From CALVGQ01 sp964369385 (GTDB taxonomy: Bacteria > Bacillota_I > Bacilli_A > Erysipelotrichales > Erysipelotrichaceae): a DNA stretch of 44,284 nucleotides. The DNA lies in assembly GCA_964369385.1 (NCBI GenBank), contig CAYJEY010000019.1, positions 1 through 44,284 on the forward strand, given 5' to 3'. How positions within the stretch are numbered: position 1 is the stretch's first letter; every line of letters begins with the position of its first letter. The translations under genes and the position numbers were made by a program. Below the pieces are notes generated by a model, which had not been told where the DNA came from, ran no database searches, and saw only the letters and a list, made by a program, of their open reading frames with translations. Below, one piece after another: positions 25,436-33,410 of the stretch.

Positions 25436-26080
25436 ATGAATAGAAATAAACGATTTATAAGTTTTGAAGGACCAGATGGAAGTGGTAAAACAACTGTAAG
25501 TCAAGCAGTCTTTCAACGCTTAATTGATAATGGATATGATGCCATCTATACACGGGAACCCGGTGGTATTGATATAGCTGAACAAATTCGTCGTGTGATT
25601 CTTGATCCAAAGAACACTGCGATGGATGCAAGAACAGAAGCACTACTTTATGCAGCAAGCAGACGCCAACACTTGATTGAAAAAGTCATACCTGCTCTTG
25701 AAGCAAGTAAGATTGTAATATGTGATCGCTTTGTGGATAGTTCGATGGCCTATCAAGGACATGGAAGAGGACTTGGAAGTGATGAGGTATTGGCAATGAA
25801 TCAGTTTGCGATTGAAGGATGGATGCCTTATAAGACAATCTTTCTAGAGTTAAGTGCAGAAGACGGATTGAAGCGAATTGAGAGCCGTGAGTTCAAGGAT
25901 CGATTAGACCAAGAGTCACTAGAATTTCATTATGCTGTGATGGCAGGCTATGAAGAGGTAAAAGAAAAATTTAAAGAACGCATGGTTATTATTAATGCGG
26001 CACAAGAAGTAGAAAAAGTAATTGATGAAGCATACAGTCAGGTGGTGAACATCATTAATGAAGGCAAAACTACAAGCTGA
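25436..26080 (+). CDS. tmk: Thymidylate kinase
   Basis: Phosphorylates dTMP to dTDP. The 214-aa protein has P-loop FEGPDGSGKTT (Lys18), the TREPGG segment, the ICDRFVDSSMAYQGHGRG motif (DRY/DRF plus lid), and typical family length. ATG follows GGTGGGAAG. It opens the tmk-holB-ricT-rsmI operon and overlaps holB by 23 bp. Confidence 0.96.
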   Translation: MNRNKRFISFEGPDGSGKTTVSQAVFQRLIDNGYDAIYTREPGGIDIAEQIRRVILDPKNTAMDARTEALLYAASRRQHLIEKVIPALEASKIVICDRFVDSSMAYQGHGRGLGSDEVLAMNQFAIEGWMPYKTIFLELSAEDGLKRIESREFKDRLDQESLEFHYAVMAGYEEVKEKFKERMVIINAAQEVEKVIDEAYSQVVNIINEGKTTS

Positions 26081-27026
26081 TCAACCGATTTTTTATCAAA
26101 CATTACATAACTGTATAACGTCGAATAAGCTCTCTCATGCACTTTTGTTGAGTGGAAGTAAAGGAGCATCGATGTTGGGGGCAGCAAAGTTTATTGCCCA
26201 ATGTAAAGTTTGTGAGCATGATGTCATGGCTTGCGGACAATGTGATGAATGTCGTCGTATTGAATCGCAAACATATGCAGACTTAATGATTTTAGATGGT
26301 ACACAAAAATCCATTAAAAAAGAGGAAGTATTGCAAATTCAGGAAAGATTTCAAAAAACAGCACTCGAGGCAAATGGAAATAAAATATATATTTTGAATC
26401 GTGCTGAAAATGCAACGATAGAAGCACTAAATAGTTTACTTAAATTTTTAGAAGAGCCACAAGGAGATAGTACAACAGCGGTCCTTATCGTGGAGGAAAT
26501 AGATCGATTATTACCGACAATATTAAGTCGTTGTCAGATTATTCCTTTTCGAGCTTTGAAGCAGGAAGATTGTTTTAACGAAGCATTAGACTTTGAAGTA
26601 CAAAGAGAAGATGCCTTTGTACTAAGCCATTTTATAAAAGATGTCTCAGTACTGAGTGAAGCATCTCAAAGTGAGAGCTACCAAAAGGCATTGGCTGGTG
26701 TAAAATATTTCTTAGAACACATGGATGCATTAGATTTAGTTCTTGTGTGGCTTGATTGTGAAGTATTCAATAATAAAGACTTGAACAAAGAGTGTTTGGT
26801 GTATTTTATTGAGATACTCCTTGTCGTATTAGATTGCTCAACACATCAAATCGAAGTTGAGTTTGAATGGCTAGAAACAGCACTAGTAACAATTGAAAAA
26901 GAAAAAATATCGGTGTCTGCATGGGTATTGATTTTATTAGAAACAAAAGATAAATGTGCACGGGCTTTCAACTTAGGATTGCTTGTGAATGAAATGATGA
27001 TTAATCTGAAGGAGGTAAGTGCATGA
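26058..27026 (+). CDS. holB: DNA polymerase III delta-prime subunit
   Basis: Clamp-loader subunit of 322 aa. The N-terminal AAA+ fold has a degenerate P-loop (SGSKGASMLGAAKF), as expected because delta-prime does not bind ATP. A zinc module is formed by Cys52, Cys59, Cys62 and Cys65. Further on, AENATIEALNSLLKFLEEP and the LSRCQ sensor motif are clear. It starts inside tmk and overlaps ricT by 4 bp (ATGA). Compared with Bacillus, the genes between tmk and holB (a PII-like c-di-AMP receptor and yaaR) are absent here. Confidence 0.92.
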   Translation: MKAKLQADQPIFYQTLHNCITSNKLSHALLLSGSKGASMLGAAKFIAQCKVCEHDVMACGQCDECRRIESQTYADLMILDGTQKSIKKEEVLQIQERFQKTALEANGNKIYILNRAENATIEALNSLLKFLEEPQGDSTTAVLIVEEIDRLLPTILSRCQIIPFRALKQEDCFNEALDFEVQREDAFVLSHFIKDVSVLSEASQSESYQKALAGVKYFLEHMDALDLVLVWLDCEVFNNKDLNKECLVYFIEILLVVLDCSTHQIEVEFEWLETALVTIEKEKISVSAWVLILLETKDKCARAFNLGLLVNEMMINLKEVSA

Positions 27027-28108
27027 GTGAAAATGAAAATAATATAGCTCAGAGTGAGTATCAGTATATTGCATCAGTACGTTTTGCAAACTCAAAAAAG
27101 CCATACACATTTGGTAGCAATGACCAAACGTTAGAATATGGAAACCATGTTGTAGTAGAAACAGCAAGAGGGCTAGAGATGGGTGAATTAATTTCATCTT
27201 TACGTGAACGTGAGTCATATCATAGCAATATGTTGTTAAAACCAATCTTACGTAAAGCATCTTTTGATGATCTACGACAGTTTGAAGAAAATAAGAAAAT
27301 GGCGAAAGAAGCCCTAACAAAGTGTGGAGAAGCCATTATAAAATTGAATTTAGATATGAATTTAATTAGTTGTGAGTATACACTAGATCGTACTAAAATT
27401 ATTTTTGTATATGTTGCAGAAGAGCGTGTAGATTTTAGAGAACTTTTAAAAAATTTAACGCAAATTTTCAAGTGTCGTATTGAATTAAGACAAGTAGGAC
27501 CACGAGATAAAGCAAAAATGATTGGTGGCCTGGGAGCATGCGGATTAGAAACATGCTGCTCAAGGTTTTTAGAAAGTTTTGATGTTGTGTCGATCAGTAT
27601 GGCAAAAAACCAGTTACTAGCACTTAATATTCCAAAGCTATCAGGGCAATGTGGAAAACTCATGTGTTGTTTAAAATTTGAAGATGCACAATATACAGAA
27701 ATGCGCCAAGGACTACCAAAGATGAATGCGCAACTAGAATATGAGGGTAAACTATATCGTTTGACTTCTATGAATGTAATCACAAGACAATGTAAAATTG
27801 AAAATCGTGAGAATGCACTTTTCTTATCAATAGATGAACTAATGAAAAAAGCCATTCTTAGAAAAGGTGTTCAAGGACAACCTAATCAAAAGAAGAAGGC
27901 TGAAGATAAATCATCAGAAGTAAATAAAGAAAAAAAAGTAGAACAAAAAAATCTACAAAACAACAAGCCAGAACAAAAAAGTAAAGCAAAAAATAATCAG
28001 AAGCCCCCAAAGGAAGTAATTGAAGTTGACGAAAACCTGGAGAAATCAAAGCAAAGTAAACCAAATCGTAATCGAAGAAAGCGTGTAAAACCAAAAACAG
28101 ATGAATAG
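27023..28108 (+). CDS. ricT: PSP1-domain protein RicT (YaaT)
   Basis: A 361-aa PSP1 protein. The core shows GNHVVVETARGLEMGEL, FKCRIELRQVGPRDKAK, then the cysteine-rich GLGACGLETCC and GQCGKLMCCLKFE segments. These match the conserved Cys set of RicT, which with RicA and RicF forms an Fe-S complex affecting mRNA maturation by RNase Y in Bacillus. A Lys/Glu/Gln-rich tail (about 290-361) is low complexity and likely disordered. It sits after holB as in Bacillus. RicA and RicF genes are not in the window. Confidence 0.92.
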   Translation: MSENENNIAQSEYQYIASVRFANSKKPYTFGSNDQTLEYGNHVVVETARGLEMGELISSLRERESYHSNMLLKPILRKASFDDLRQFEENKKMAKEALTKCGEAIIKLNLDMNLISCEYTLDRTKIIFVYVAEERVDFRELLKNLTQIFKCRIELRQVGPRDKAKMIGGLGACGLETCCSRFLESFDVVSISMAKNQLLALNIPKLSGQCGKLMCCLKFEDAQYTEMRQGLPKMNAQLEYEGKLYRLTSMNVITRQCKIENRENALFLSIDELMKKAILRKGVQGQPNQKKKAEDKSSEVNKEKKVEQKNLQNNKPEQKSKAKNNQKPPKEVIEVDENLEKSKQSKPNRNRRKRVKPKTDE

Positions 28109-28952
28109 ACAGAAGAGTTTTGATGTCCAAGGGGCGAAATTATATATAGTAGCAACTCCAATTGGGAATTTACAAGAGATGACACCTCGTGCAGTGAGTG
28201 TTTTGAGTGAAGTTGATGTAGTTGCCTGTGAAGATACACGAACAACAAGAAAGTTATTGACGCATTTTGAGATTAATACAACGTGTATATCTCATCATAT
28301 GCATAATGAGTTACATAGTGCGCAAGGAATCATACAATTGATGGAAGAAGGAAAAAGTGTTGCGCTAGTAAGTGACGCTGGATATCCACTTGTGAGTGAT
28401 CCTGGACAAAATTTGGTGGAACTTGCATCACAAGCAGGTTTCCCAGTTATTCCAATTTCTGGCGCGAACGCAATGCTTAATGCACTTGTGGCATCAGGAA
28501 ATGTTGCAATGCCATTTTACTTTAAAGGTTTTTTAGCTAGTAGCTCAAGTGGTTGTAAAAAAGAATGTGAAAAGTTGAAGACAATGGATTGCACAATGAT
28601 ATTTTATGAAGCGCCTCATCGTCTAACCAAAACATTGACAATTATGGCTGAGATATTTGGCAATCGTAAAGTTTGTGTTGCAAGAGAGCTCACAAAACGT
28701 CATGAAGAATTTATAAGAGGGACACTTGAAGAATTCCTAGAAGAAAAAATTGGTGAAAATATCAAGGGAGAGATTGTCCTTATTGTAGAGGGAGCTGTTG
28801 AGGAAGAAGTGACATTAGATTTAAATCAAGTAAAGCTTCTTGTCGAAGAAAAAGTCGCGCAAGGATTACCAAAAAGTCAAGCGATCAAAGAACTTGCCAA
28901 GCAAATGGGTGTATCAAAAAATACAATTTATGATGCAATGCATGAAAAATAA
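28101..28952 (+). CDS. rsmI: 16S rRNA 2'-O-methyltransferase RsmI
   Basis: Methylates the ribose of C1402 in the ribosomal decoding centre, using SAM. The 283-aa protein has VATPIGNLQEMTPRA, CEDTRTTR, SDAGYPLVSDPG and ISGANAML, then FYEAPHRL. It starts 8 bp inside the ricT end without a clear ribosome binding site, so translation probably depends on coupling. In Bacillus it is in the same cluster, but yabA, the neighbouring methyltransferase and the GIY-YIG gene are missing here. Confidence 0.95.
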   Translation: MNRQKSFDVQGAKLYIVATPIGNLQEMTPRAVSVLSEVDVVACEDTRTTRKLLTHFEINTTCISHHMHNELHSAQGIIQLMEEGKSVALVSDAGYPLVSDPGQNLVELASQAGFPVIPISGANAMLNALVASGNVAMPFYFKGFLASSSSGCKKECEKLKTMDCTMIFYEAPHRLTKTLTIMAEIFGNRKVCVARELTKRHEEFIRGTLEEFLEEKIGENIKGEIVLIVEGAVEEEVTLDLNQVKLLVEEKVAQGLPKSQAIKELAKQMGVSKNTIYDAMHEK

Positions 28953-28960
28953 TATTACAG

Positions 28961-28997
28961 AAGTACAATGTTCGAGGATAATGTTGTACTTTTTTTA
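28961..28997 (+). terminator. Terminator of the tmk-rsmI operon
   Basis: AAGTACAA/TTGTACTT stem with a 15-nt loop followed by a T-run. Confidence 0.82.
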
Positions 28998-29048
28998 TTT
29001 CGAAATAAATTTGAAGCGTATTAGTTGCAAGAAGTGATAAAGTATGAT

Positions 29049-29071
29049 TAAATGATAAAGGTTATCATTTA
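29049..29071 (+). promoter_or_regulatory. Fur/PerR box in front of perR
   Basis: Perfect 10-bp arms TAAATGATAA and TTATCATTTA are separated by AGG. The core TGATAAA-G-GTTATCA (29053-29067) fits the 7-1-7 Fur-family box with two mismatches. It lies 12 bp before the perR ATG, overlapping the probable promoter, so autoregulation of perR and rubrerythrin is likely. Confidence 0.8.
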
Positions 29072-29082
29072 GTGAGGTAAAT

Positions 29083-29466
29083 ATGAGAGTTAGAAAATCA
29101 AAACATCAGGATAAGATTTATGAAGTAATCCGCGGTGTTGGGATTCATATGAGTGCTGAAGAAGTTTGGCATGAAGTGAAAAAGATCGATGAAACAGTTG
29201 GTATCGCAACGGTATATCGTCAACTCAACAACTTGGTAGAACAACATAAGATTGCACGTATATCGAATCGTGATCAAGGGTATACTTATGACGGTAACCC
29301 TGAAGAACATCATCATTTCTATTGCACACAATGTGGATCCTATTATGATATTTCAATGAAATTAGATCATAAAATCCATGAACTCATTGAAGATGAGATT
29401 GGTGCAACAGTAACTGCACACTCAATGATATTTGAAGGTATTTGTAGACATTGTAGTCAAAACTAG
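29083..29466 (+). CDS. perR: Peroxide-responsive Fur-family repressor (PerR)
   Basis: A 127-aa Fur-family regulator. The winged helix includes GIATVYRQLNNL. Structural zinc is held by CTQC (81, 84) and CRHC (121, 124). The five regulatory metal ligands of Bacillus PerR (H37, D85, H91, H93, D104) map by alignment to His22, Asp70, His76, His78 and Asp89, with the H-X-H spacing kept. This favours PerR over Fur or Zur. The N-terminus is about 15 residues shorter than the Bacillus protein. It lies 14 bp upstream of rubrerythrin, with a Fur box at 29049-29071. Confidence 0.88.
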   Translation: MRVRKSKHQDKIYEVIRGVGIHMSAEEVWHEVKKIDETVGIATVYRQLNNLVEQHKIARISNRDQGYTYDGNPEEHHHFYCTQCGSYYDISMKLDHKIHELIEDEIGATVTAHSMIFEGICRHCSQN

Positions 29467-29480
29467 AGGAGGAAAAAACA

Positions 29481-30020
29481 ATGGAACTTAAAGGATCAAG
29501 AACAGAACAAAATTTAATGGCAGCATTCGCTGGTGAAAGCCAAGCACGTAATAAGTATACTTACTTCGCAATGAAAGCTCGTGAAGAGGGTATGGAACAA
29601 ATCGCTTCGATTTTTGAAGAAACAGCACGTAATGAGCAAGAACATGCAATGGTCTGGTTTAAGCACCTAAATGGAGGTGCAATCCCTACAACTGCTGATA
29701 ACTTAGTAGCGGCTGCTGCTGGTGAACACTACGAGTGGGAAACGATGTATGCTGACTTTGCGGCAATCGCTCGCGAAGAAGGATTCATGCAAATCGCCGC
29801 TCAAATGGATATGGTTGCAAAAATTGAAGACCATCATGAAGCGCGTTACCTTAAATTATTAGAAAACGTGAAAAATGATGAAGTGTTCAAAAAATCAGAA
29901 AAAGTAACATGGATTTGTGAAATTTGCGGACATGAACATGAAGGTGAAAATGCTCCAGGTGCATGCCCATTATGTGGATACAAAAAATCGTTCTTTGAAG
30001 TTAAATCAGAAAACTATTAA
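29481..30020 (+). CDS. rbr: Rubrerythrin
   Basis: A non-haem di-iron peroxidase of 179 aa that reduces hydrogen peroxide in anaerobes. The four-helix domain carries E-x-x-H type ligands (FAGESQARNKY, ARNEQEHAMVW, IEDHHEARY). The C-terminal rubredoxin-like domain has CEICGHEHEG and CPLCG. GAGGAGG precedes the ATG. The position after perR, and the terminator behind it, make a two-gene peroxide-defence operon. Confidence 0.96.
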   Translation: MELKGSRTEQNLMAAFAGESQARNKYTYFAMKAREEGMEQIASIFEETARNEQEHAMVWFKHLNGGAIPTTADNLVAAAAGEHYEWETMYADFAAIAREEGFMQIAAQMDMVAKIEDHHEARYLKLLENVKNDEVFKKSEKVTWICEICGHEHEGENAPGACPLCGYKKSFFEVKSENY

Positions 30021-30025
30021 TAAGT

Positions 30026-30053
30026 AAAGATGAGTGAAAGCTCATCTTTTTTC
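30026..30053 (+). terminator. Terminator of perR-rbr
   Basis: AAAGATGAG/CTCATCTTT stem with a T-tract. Confidence 0.88.
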
Positions 30054-30068
30054 ATATTTAAGAAGGTT

Positions 30069-30093
30069 CCCTCATAGACTATAGATATGAGGG
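30069..30093 (+). promoter_or_regulatory. Inverted repeat overlapping the ribosome binding site of the unknown gene
   Basis: CCCTCATA and TATGAGGG are perfect complements with a 9-nt loop that contains TATAGA. The right arm reaches into the GGGGGG ribosome binding site. If transcribed, it would hide that site; if TATAGA is the -10, the repeat is instead an operator. Confidence 0.5.
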
Positions 30094-30101
30094 GGGATAA
30101 G

Positions 30102-30674
30102 ATGATACAAGTAGTAAATTTTGAAGTATATAAGGAACACTATCTCATGACGAAGATGACGAAAAAAACGTTAGAGCTGACCATTGAATATGTTCCTTAT
30201 CATTTGTATAAAAAGAATCATGCTACATACATTATATGCATATCTAATCAAGAAGAATCAGAACTATTAAAGTGGGTAAATGACAACAAGATAGACCACG
30301 ACAAAGTCATTGTATTAAGTCATCACAAGCATTATCTATTTAAACATTGGAGAGCAGTGAACTTTCTAGATAAGGATGTAGATTACGAAACACTTTGTCG
30401 CTGGCTTATGGTCATTGTACAGAAGCACGGGTTAAGTTGTCTGTATCAAGATTATTTACTTACAAGCGGCGTACTGAAAAAAGGAGCAGATGAAGAAAAG
30501 ATGTCTACACGATTAAAAAAATACTTAGATAGTGACCCAAGTAATATTGTATGCTTATTTATAAAAGAAAAAAATCGTGTATTAGTACAAGATGAAGAAC
30601 GAATGTATCAGTATTACTTAAAAGGAATTAGCGATTCATATGATTATTTAATCGTAAAAAAAACTACATCTTAA
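30102..30674 (+). CDS. Unrecognised protein of 190 aa
   Basis: I do not recognise this protein. It is soluble-looking, with no signal peptide or long hydrophobic segment, and rich in Lys, Tyr and His. The first half alternates beta-like (TYIICISNQ, KVIVLSHHKH) and helical stretches, vaguely like a receiver or Rossmann fold. The second half is helical and charged, with a conserved-looking ISDSYDYLIVKK end. ATG at 30102 follows a very strong GGGGGGAT; an ATG 15 bp upstream lies inside the site. It stands alone between two terminators. Its stop codon sits in the loop of its own terminator. Confidence 0.75.
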   Translation: MIQVVNFEVYKEHYLMTKMTKKTLELTIEYVPYHLYKKNHATYIICISNQEESELLKWVNDNKIDHDKVIVLSHHKHYLFKHWRAVNFLDKDVDYETLCRWLMVIVQKHGLSCLYQDYLLTSGVLKKGADEEKMSTRLKKYLDSDPSNIVCLFIKEKNRVLVQDEERMYQYYLKGISDSYDYLIVKKTTS

Positions 30675-30689
30675 GATGTAGTTTTTGTA
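30661..30689. terminator. Terminator between the unknown gene and csp
   Basis: AAACTACATC/GATGTAGTTT stem with a TTAA loop and TTTTTG tail on the plus strand. The A-rich left flank also gives a T-tract for the leftward csp transcript. Confidence 0.85.
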
Positions 30690-30703
30690 AGCATTAGCTA
30701 AAA

Positions 30704-30904
30704 TTAGATTTTAGTTACATTGCTTGCTTGAGGACCGCGGTCTCCGCTAGTCACGTCAAAGCTTACTGGTTGTCCTTCGTCTAAAGATTTGTAACCTTCA
30801 GTTTGGATTGCAGAGAAGTGAACGAATACGTCAGTACCATCTTCTGCAGTAATGAATCCGTACCCTTTCTCAGCGTTAAACCATTTTACTTTACCTGTGT
30901 TCAT
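30704..30904 (-). CDS. Cold shock protein (CspA family)
   Basis: A 66-aa single cold-shock domain that binds single-stranded RNA and DNA. RNP1 is KGYGFI and RNP2 is VFVHFSAI, followed by GPQASNV. Start at 30904 follows GGAGGT; a longer reading of the frame into the leader has no support. A strong promoter about 100 bp upstream gives a long untranslated leader, as in many cold-inducible csp genes. Confidence 0.96.
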   Translation of the reverse strand: MNTGKVKWFNAEKGYGFITAEDGTDVFVHFSAIQTEGYKSLDEGQPVSFDVTSGDRGPQASNVTKI

Positions 30905-31364
30905 AATTATACCTCCACCACTAATATTTAAACTACTAAGTAGCCACTCGATTCCCCGGGGTCTGCACACCCATAATCTCTTGTAACAAATGTAGAGCTC
31001 AAATATAATTACATCTTATCACTCTCTTGCCAACTTGTCAAAGCATATTAGTAAAAAATAGTAAAAATTTTAAAATGTAGTTAAGTAAAATATATTGATT
31101 TATACATGTATTTTTATATATAATTCAATAGTATGGCAAAAATGAAGTGGGTAAAGATTTAAATAAAAACTAAAATAATTAGATATAAAGAGAGGTTATG
31201 ATTTAGATAAATACAAGGAATTATATATTAATAAAGGATAATAATGTTAAATATTTCCAAAAAATATACATTTTCGATATATTTACTGGTTTAACTAATC
31301 ACCCTGTGCAGTATTTTCGCTGCTTTTATTCTGTGATATGATATGTGAAGAAAAGAGGTATATT
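30905..31364. other. Intergenic: csp leader and promoter (left), AT-rich spacer, yaaA promoter (right)
   Basis: 30905-31005 is the csp 5' leader, with a CCCCGGGG palindrome and a small CTAC/GTAG hairpin. 31042-31320 is very AT-rich and holds only tiny frames (for example 16 codons from an ATG near 31243 after AAAGGATAATA), none convincing. A TG-A-TATGAT extended -10 at 31334-31342 serves yaaA. Confidence 0.5.
31013..31041 (-). promoter_or_regulatory. Strong promoter of the csp gene
   Basis: Minus-strand TTGACA (31036-31041), exactly 17 bp, then TAAGAT (31013-31018). Transcription from here would start near 31006 and give a leader of about 100 nt. Confidence 0.8.
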
Positions 31365-32108
31365 ATGAGGATAATTATTTCACCCGCAAAGACTATGAAA
31401 GAGAAAGAATCTGGATTTGACTACATAAAAAGCCCAGTTTTAGTAGAAAAAACTCAAAAAATACTAGAGGAATTAAAGAAATATGATATCTCGAGGCTAT
31501 CGAAGCTAATGAAATGCAATCTTCAACTGGCGACATTAAACTATAATCGTTTTCAAAGCATGGACTTATTTCAAGGAGGTTATCCTGCACTTTGGTGTTA
31601 TGAAGGCCTCCAATATAAATATATGGCCGCGCATGTATTTAGTGAAGATGAAGTAAATTATGTATGCAAGAATTTACGAATTTTATCGGGATTCTATGGA
31701 ATTCTTAGACCTCAAGATCGTGTTCATTTTTATCGACTTGAAATGCAGACACCATTAGAAGTAGGAGGATCGATAGACTTAATTGATTACTGGAAAGACG
31801 ATATCTACCAAGAACTTTATCGTAATGAAGATGTAGTAATCAATCTAGCGTCACAAGAGTATTCTCAAGTTATTGAGCCTTATATCAAAGATTACCAAAA
31901 GTTCATCCATGTAGTTTTTGCCCAACGTATAGATGGGAAGTTAAAAGTAAAAGGAACACTGGCAAAAATGGCAAGAGGGGCAATGGTTAGGTATATGGCA
32001 GAGTATCAAGTGAATAATCTAGAACAGTTGATGCAATTCAAGGAATTATCATTTCATTATAGTGAAGAGAACTCATCACCAACCAGGTTAACATTTATTC
32101 AAGAGTAG
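31365..32108 (+). CDS. yaaA: Peroxide stress protein YaaA (DUF328)
   Basis: A 247-aa member of the YaaA/DUF328 family. The start MRIIISPAKTM is the family hallmark, followed by FQGGYPAL...YMAAHVFS, FYGILRPQD and YRLEM, and late KVKGTLAKMARG. In E. coli YaaA lowers intracellular free iron during peroxide stress and binds DNA. Start at 31365 follows AAGAGGT; a longer frame lies over the promoter. Being near perR-rbr is consistent with peroxide defence, although a Fur box was not seen here. Confidence 0.93.
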   Translation: MRIIISPAKTMKEKESGFDYIKSPVLVEKTQKILEELKKYDISRLSKLMKCNLQLATLNYNRFQSMDLFQGGYPALWCYEGLQYKYMAAHVFSEDEVNYVCKNLRILSGFYGILRPQDRVHFYRLEMQTPLEVGGSIDLIDYWKDDIYQELYRNEDVVINLASQEYSQVIEPYIKDYQKFIHVVFAQRIDGKLKVKGTLAKMARGAMVRYMAEYQVNNLEQLMQFKELSFHYSEENSSPTRLTFIQE

Positions 32109-32111
32109 TCC

Positions 32112-32148
32112 TTGACAAAAGTAATGCGTGATATTAAAATGATATCAT
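32112..32148 (+). promoter_or_regulatory. Promoter and palindrome before the SPFH gene
   Basis: TTGACA (32112-32117), 17 bp, TAAAAT (32135-32140). A perfect palindrome ATGATATCAT (32139-32148) overlaps the -10 and start region and could be an operator, perhaps for the ribbon-helix-helix protein encoded downstream. Confidence 0.65.
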
Positions 32149-32168
32149 AAAGAATGAGAGGAACACGT

Positions 32169-33191
32169 ATGAGTGATAAAATAATAAAGGGAAAAAATGG
32201 GATAATTGTATTGTTTGCCACAATAGCCGTATACATTTTGATGCTTCTATTGATGATTAACTTCGCATCTAAAATGGAAGATAGTTCAATGGCAACATTA
32301 GGATTTATATCATGCATAGTGTATCTTGCAGCAATAGGGTGGATTCCTTTTTTGGGGTTAAAAGTTATTCGTCCACAAGAAGCATTAGTTTTAACATTGT
32401 TTGGTAAATATGTTGGTACGCTGAAAGGTGAAGGATTTTACTTCGTAAATCCATTTTGTACAGCAATCAATCCAGCGAGTACAACGAAACTAAGTCAAAG
32501 CGGTGATGTTAAACAAGCTACAGGATTAAACTATCCAGCAAGTAGCAATGCGACTAATTTTAATATTGAGTTTAACTCAAAAAAGATTTCATTAAAAGAA
32601 ATGACATTAAGTAATCAAAAACAGAAAATTAATGATTATTTAGGGAATCCCGTAGAAATTTCAATCGCTGTTATCTGGCGAGTTGTGGATTGTTCAAGCG
32701 CAGTATTCAATGTAGATAACTACAAAGAATTTTTATCTCTACAGTGTGATGCGTCCTTACGTAATATCGTACGCTTATATCCTTATGATACATCTGAAAA
32801 TATAGATACTACTGGAGATGGTAGACCTGACGAAGGGTCACTTCGTAGTTCGAGTGAGTTAGTGGCAAAACGCATCCGCGATGAAATTCAAGAAAAAGTA
32901 AGTCATGCAGGTCTTGAAGTTATCGAAACTAAAATAACATATCTTGCTTATGCGCCTGAAATTGCAGCTGCAATGTTGCAACGTCAGCAAGCGGCAGCTT
33001 TACTTGATGCGAAAAAACTAATTGTCGACGGTGCTGTTGGTATTGTAGAAATGGCTTTAAACAAATTAGAAGAAAATACTTCAATCAATCTTGATGATGA
33101 GCGTAAAGCAGCCATGGTTTCTAATCTACTCGTGGTGTTGTGTTCAAATAAAGATGCAACGCCAATCGTAAATTCTGGTAGTTTATACTAG
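32169..33191 (+). CDS. SPFH/Band 7 domain membrane protein
   Basis: A 340-aa protein with two N-terminal hydrophobic segments (about residues 7-30 and 42-65), then an SPFH domain (VIRPQEALVLTLFGKYVGTLKGEGFYFVNPF). The helical part is rich in Ala, Glu and Gln (AAAMLQRQQAAALLDAKK). SPFH proteins form oligomeric membrane scaffolds or microdomains. Start at 32169 follows GAGAGGAA; an ATG 15 bp upstream overlaps that site. A 66-aa ribbon-helix-helix gene begins 3 bp after the stop, so the two are one operon. Confidence 0.9.
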   Translation: MSDKIIKGKNGIIVLFATIAVYILMLLLMINFASKMEDSSMATLGFISCIVYLAAIGWIPFLGLKVIRPQEALVLTLFGKYVGTLKGEGFYFVNPFCTAINPASTTKLSQSGDVKQATGLNYPASSNATNFNIEFNSKKISLKEMTLSNQKQKINDYLGNPVEISIAVIWRVVDCSSAVFNVDNYKEFLSLQCDASLRNIVRLYPYDTSENIDTTGDGRPDEGSLRSSSELVAKRIRDEIQEKVSHAGLEVIETKITYLAYAPEIAAAMLQRQQAAALLDAKKLIVDGAVGIVEMALNKLEENTSINLDDERKAAMVSNLLVVLCSNKDATPIVNSGSLY

Positions 33192-33193
33192 TT

Positions 33194-33394
33194 ATGGCAG
33201 AAACAAAGAAACAAATTCCCCTTCGACTATCAAGTAAATTATACAATCAAGTTGCAGCATGGGCACAAGATGATTTCCGCTCAGTAAATGGACAAATAGA
33301 ATATCTACTTACCGAGTGTGTTAAACAGCGAAAAAAAAGCGGTGCATTTGTACCAGAAGATTTCGATGATGGATTCGTAATTGATATTGAATAA
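33194..33394 (+). CDS. Small Arc/ribbon-helix-helix-type protein
   Basis: A 66-aa protein. The N-terminal strand KQIPLRLSSKLYNQV and the helix-turn-helix pair through NGQIEYLLTECVKQR fit the Arc/MetJ ribbon-helix-helix fold; an acidic tail (EDFDDGFVIDIE) follows. No start-proximal ribosome binding site is strong, and coupling to the SPFH gene is likely (2 bp between stop and ATG). It may repress its own operon through the ATGATATCAT palindrome, which is inference. A few bases after it comes the IS remnant. Confidence 0.8.
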   Translation: MAETKKQIPLRLSSKLYNQVAAWAQDDFRSVNGQIEYLLTECVKQRKKSGAFVPEDFDDGFVIDIE

Positions 33395-33410
33395 ATAAAA
33401 AAACTCGCAA

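Noticed and set aside
27220..27855. 211-aa minus-strand frame inside ricT
   Set aside because: Antisense to strongly conserved RicT codons; composition is typical of a shadow frame.
31205..31300. Short peptide genes in the AT-rich spacer before yaaA
   Set aside because: Frames of 9-16 codons with weak ribosome binding sites are expected by chance in such AT-rich DNA.
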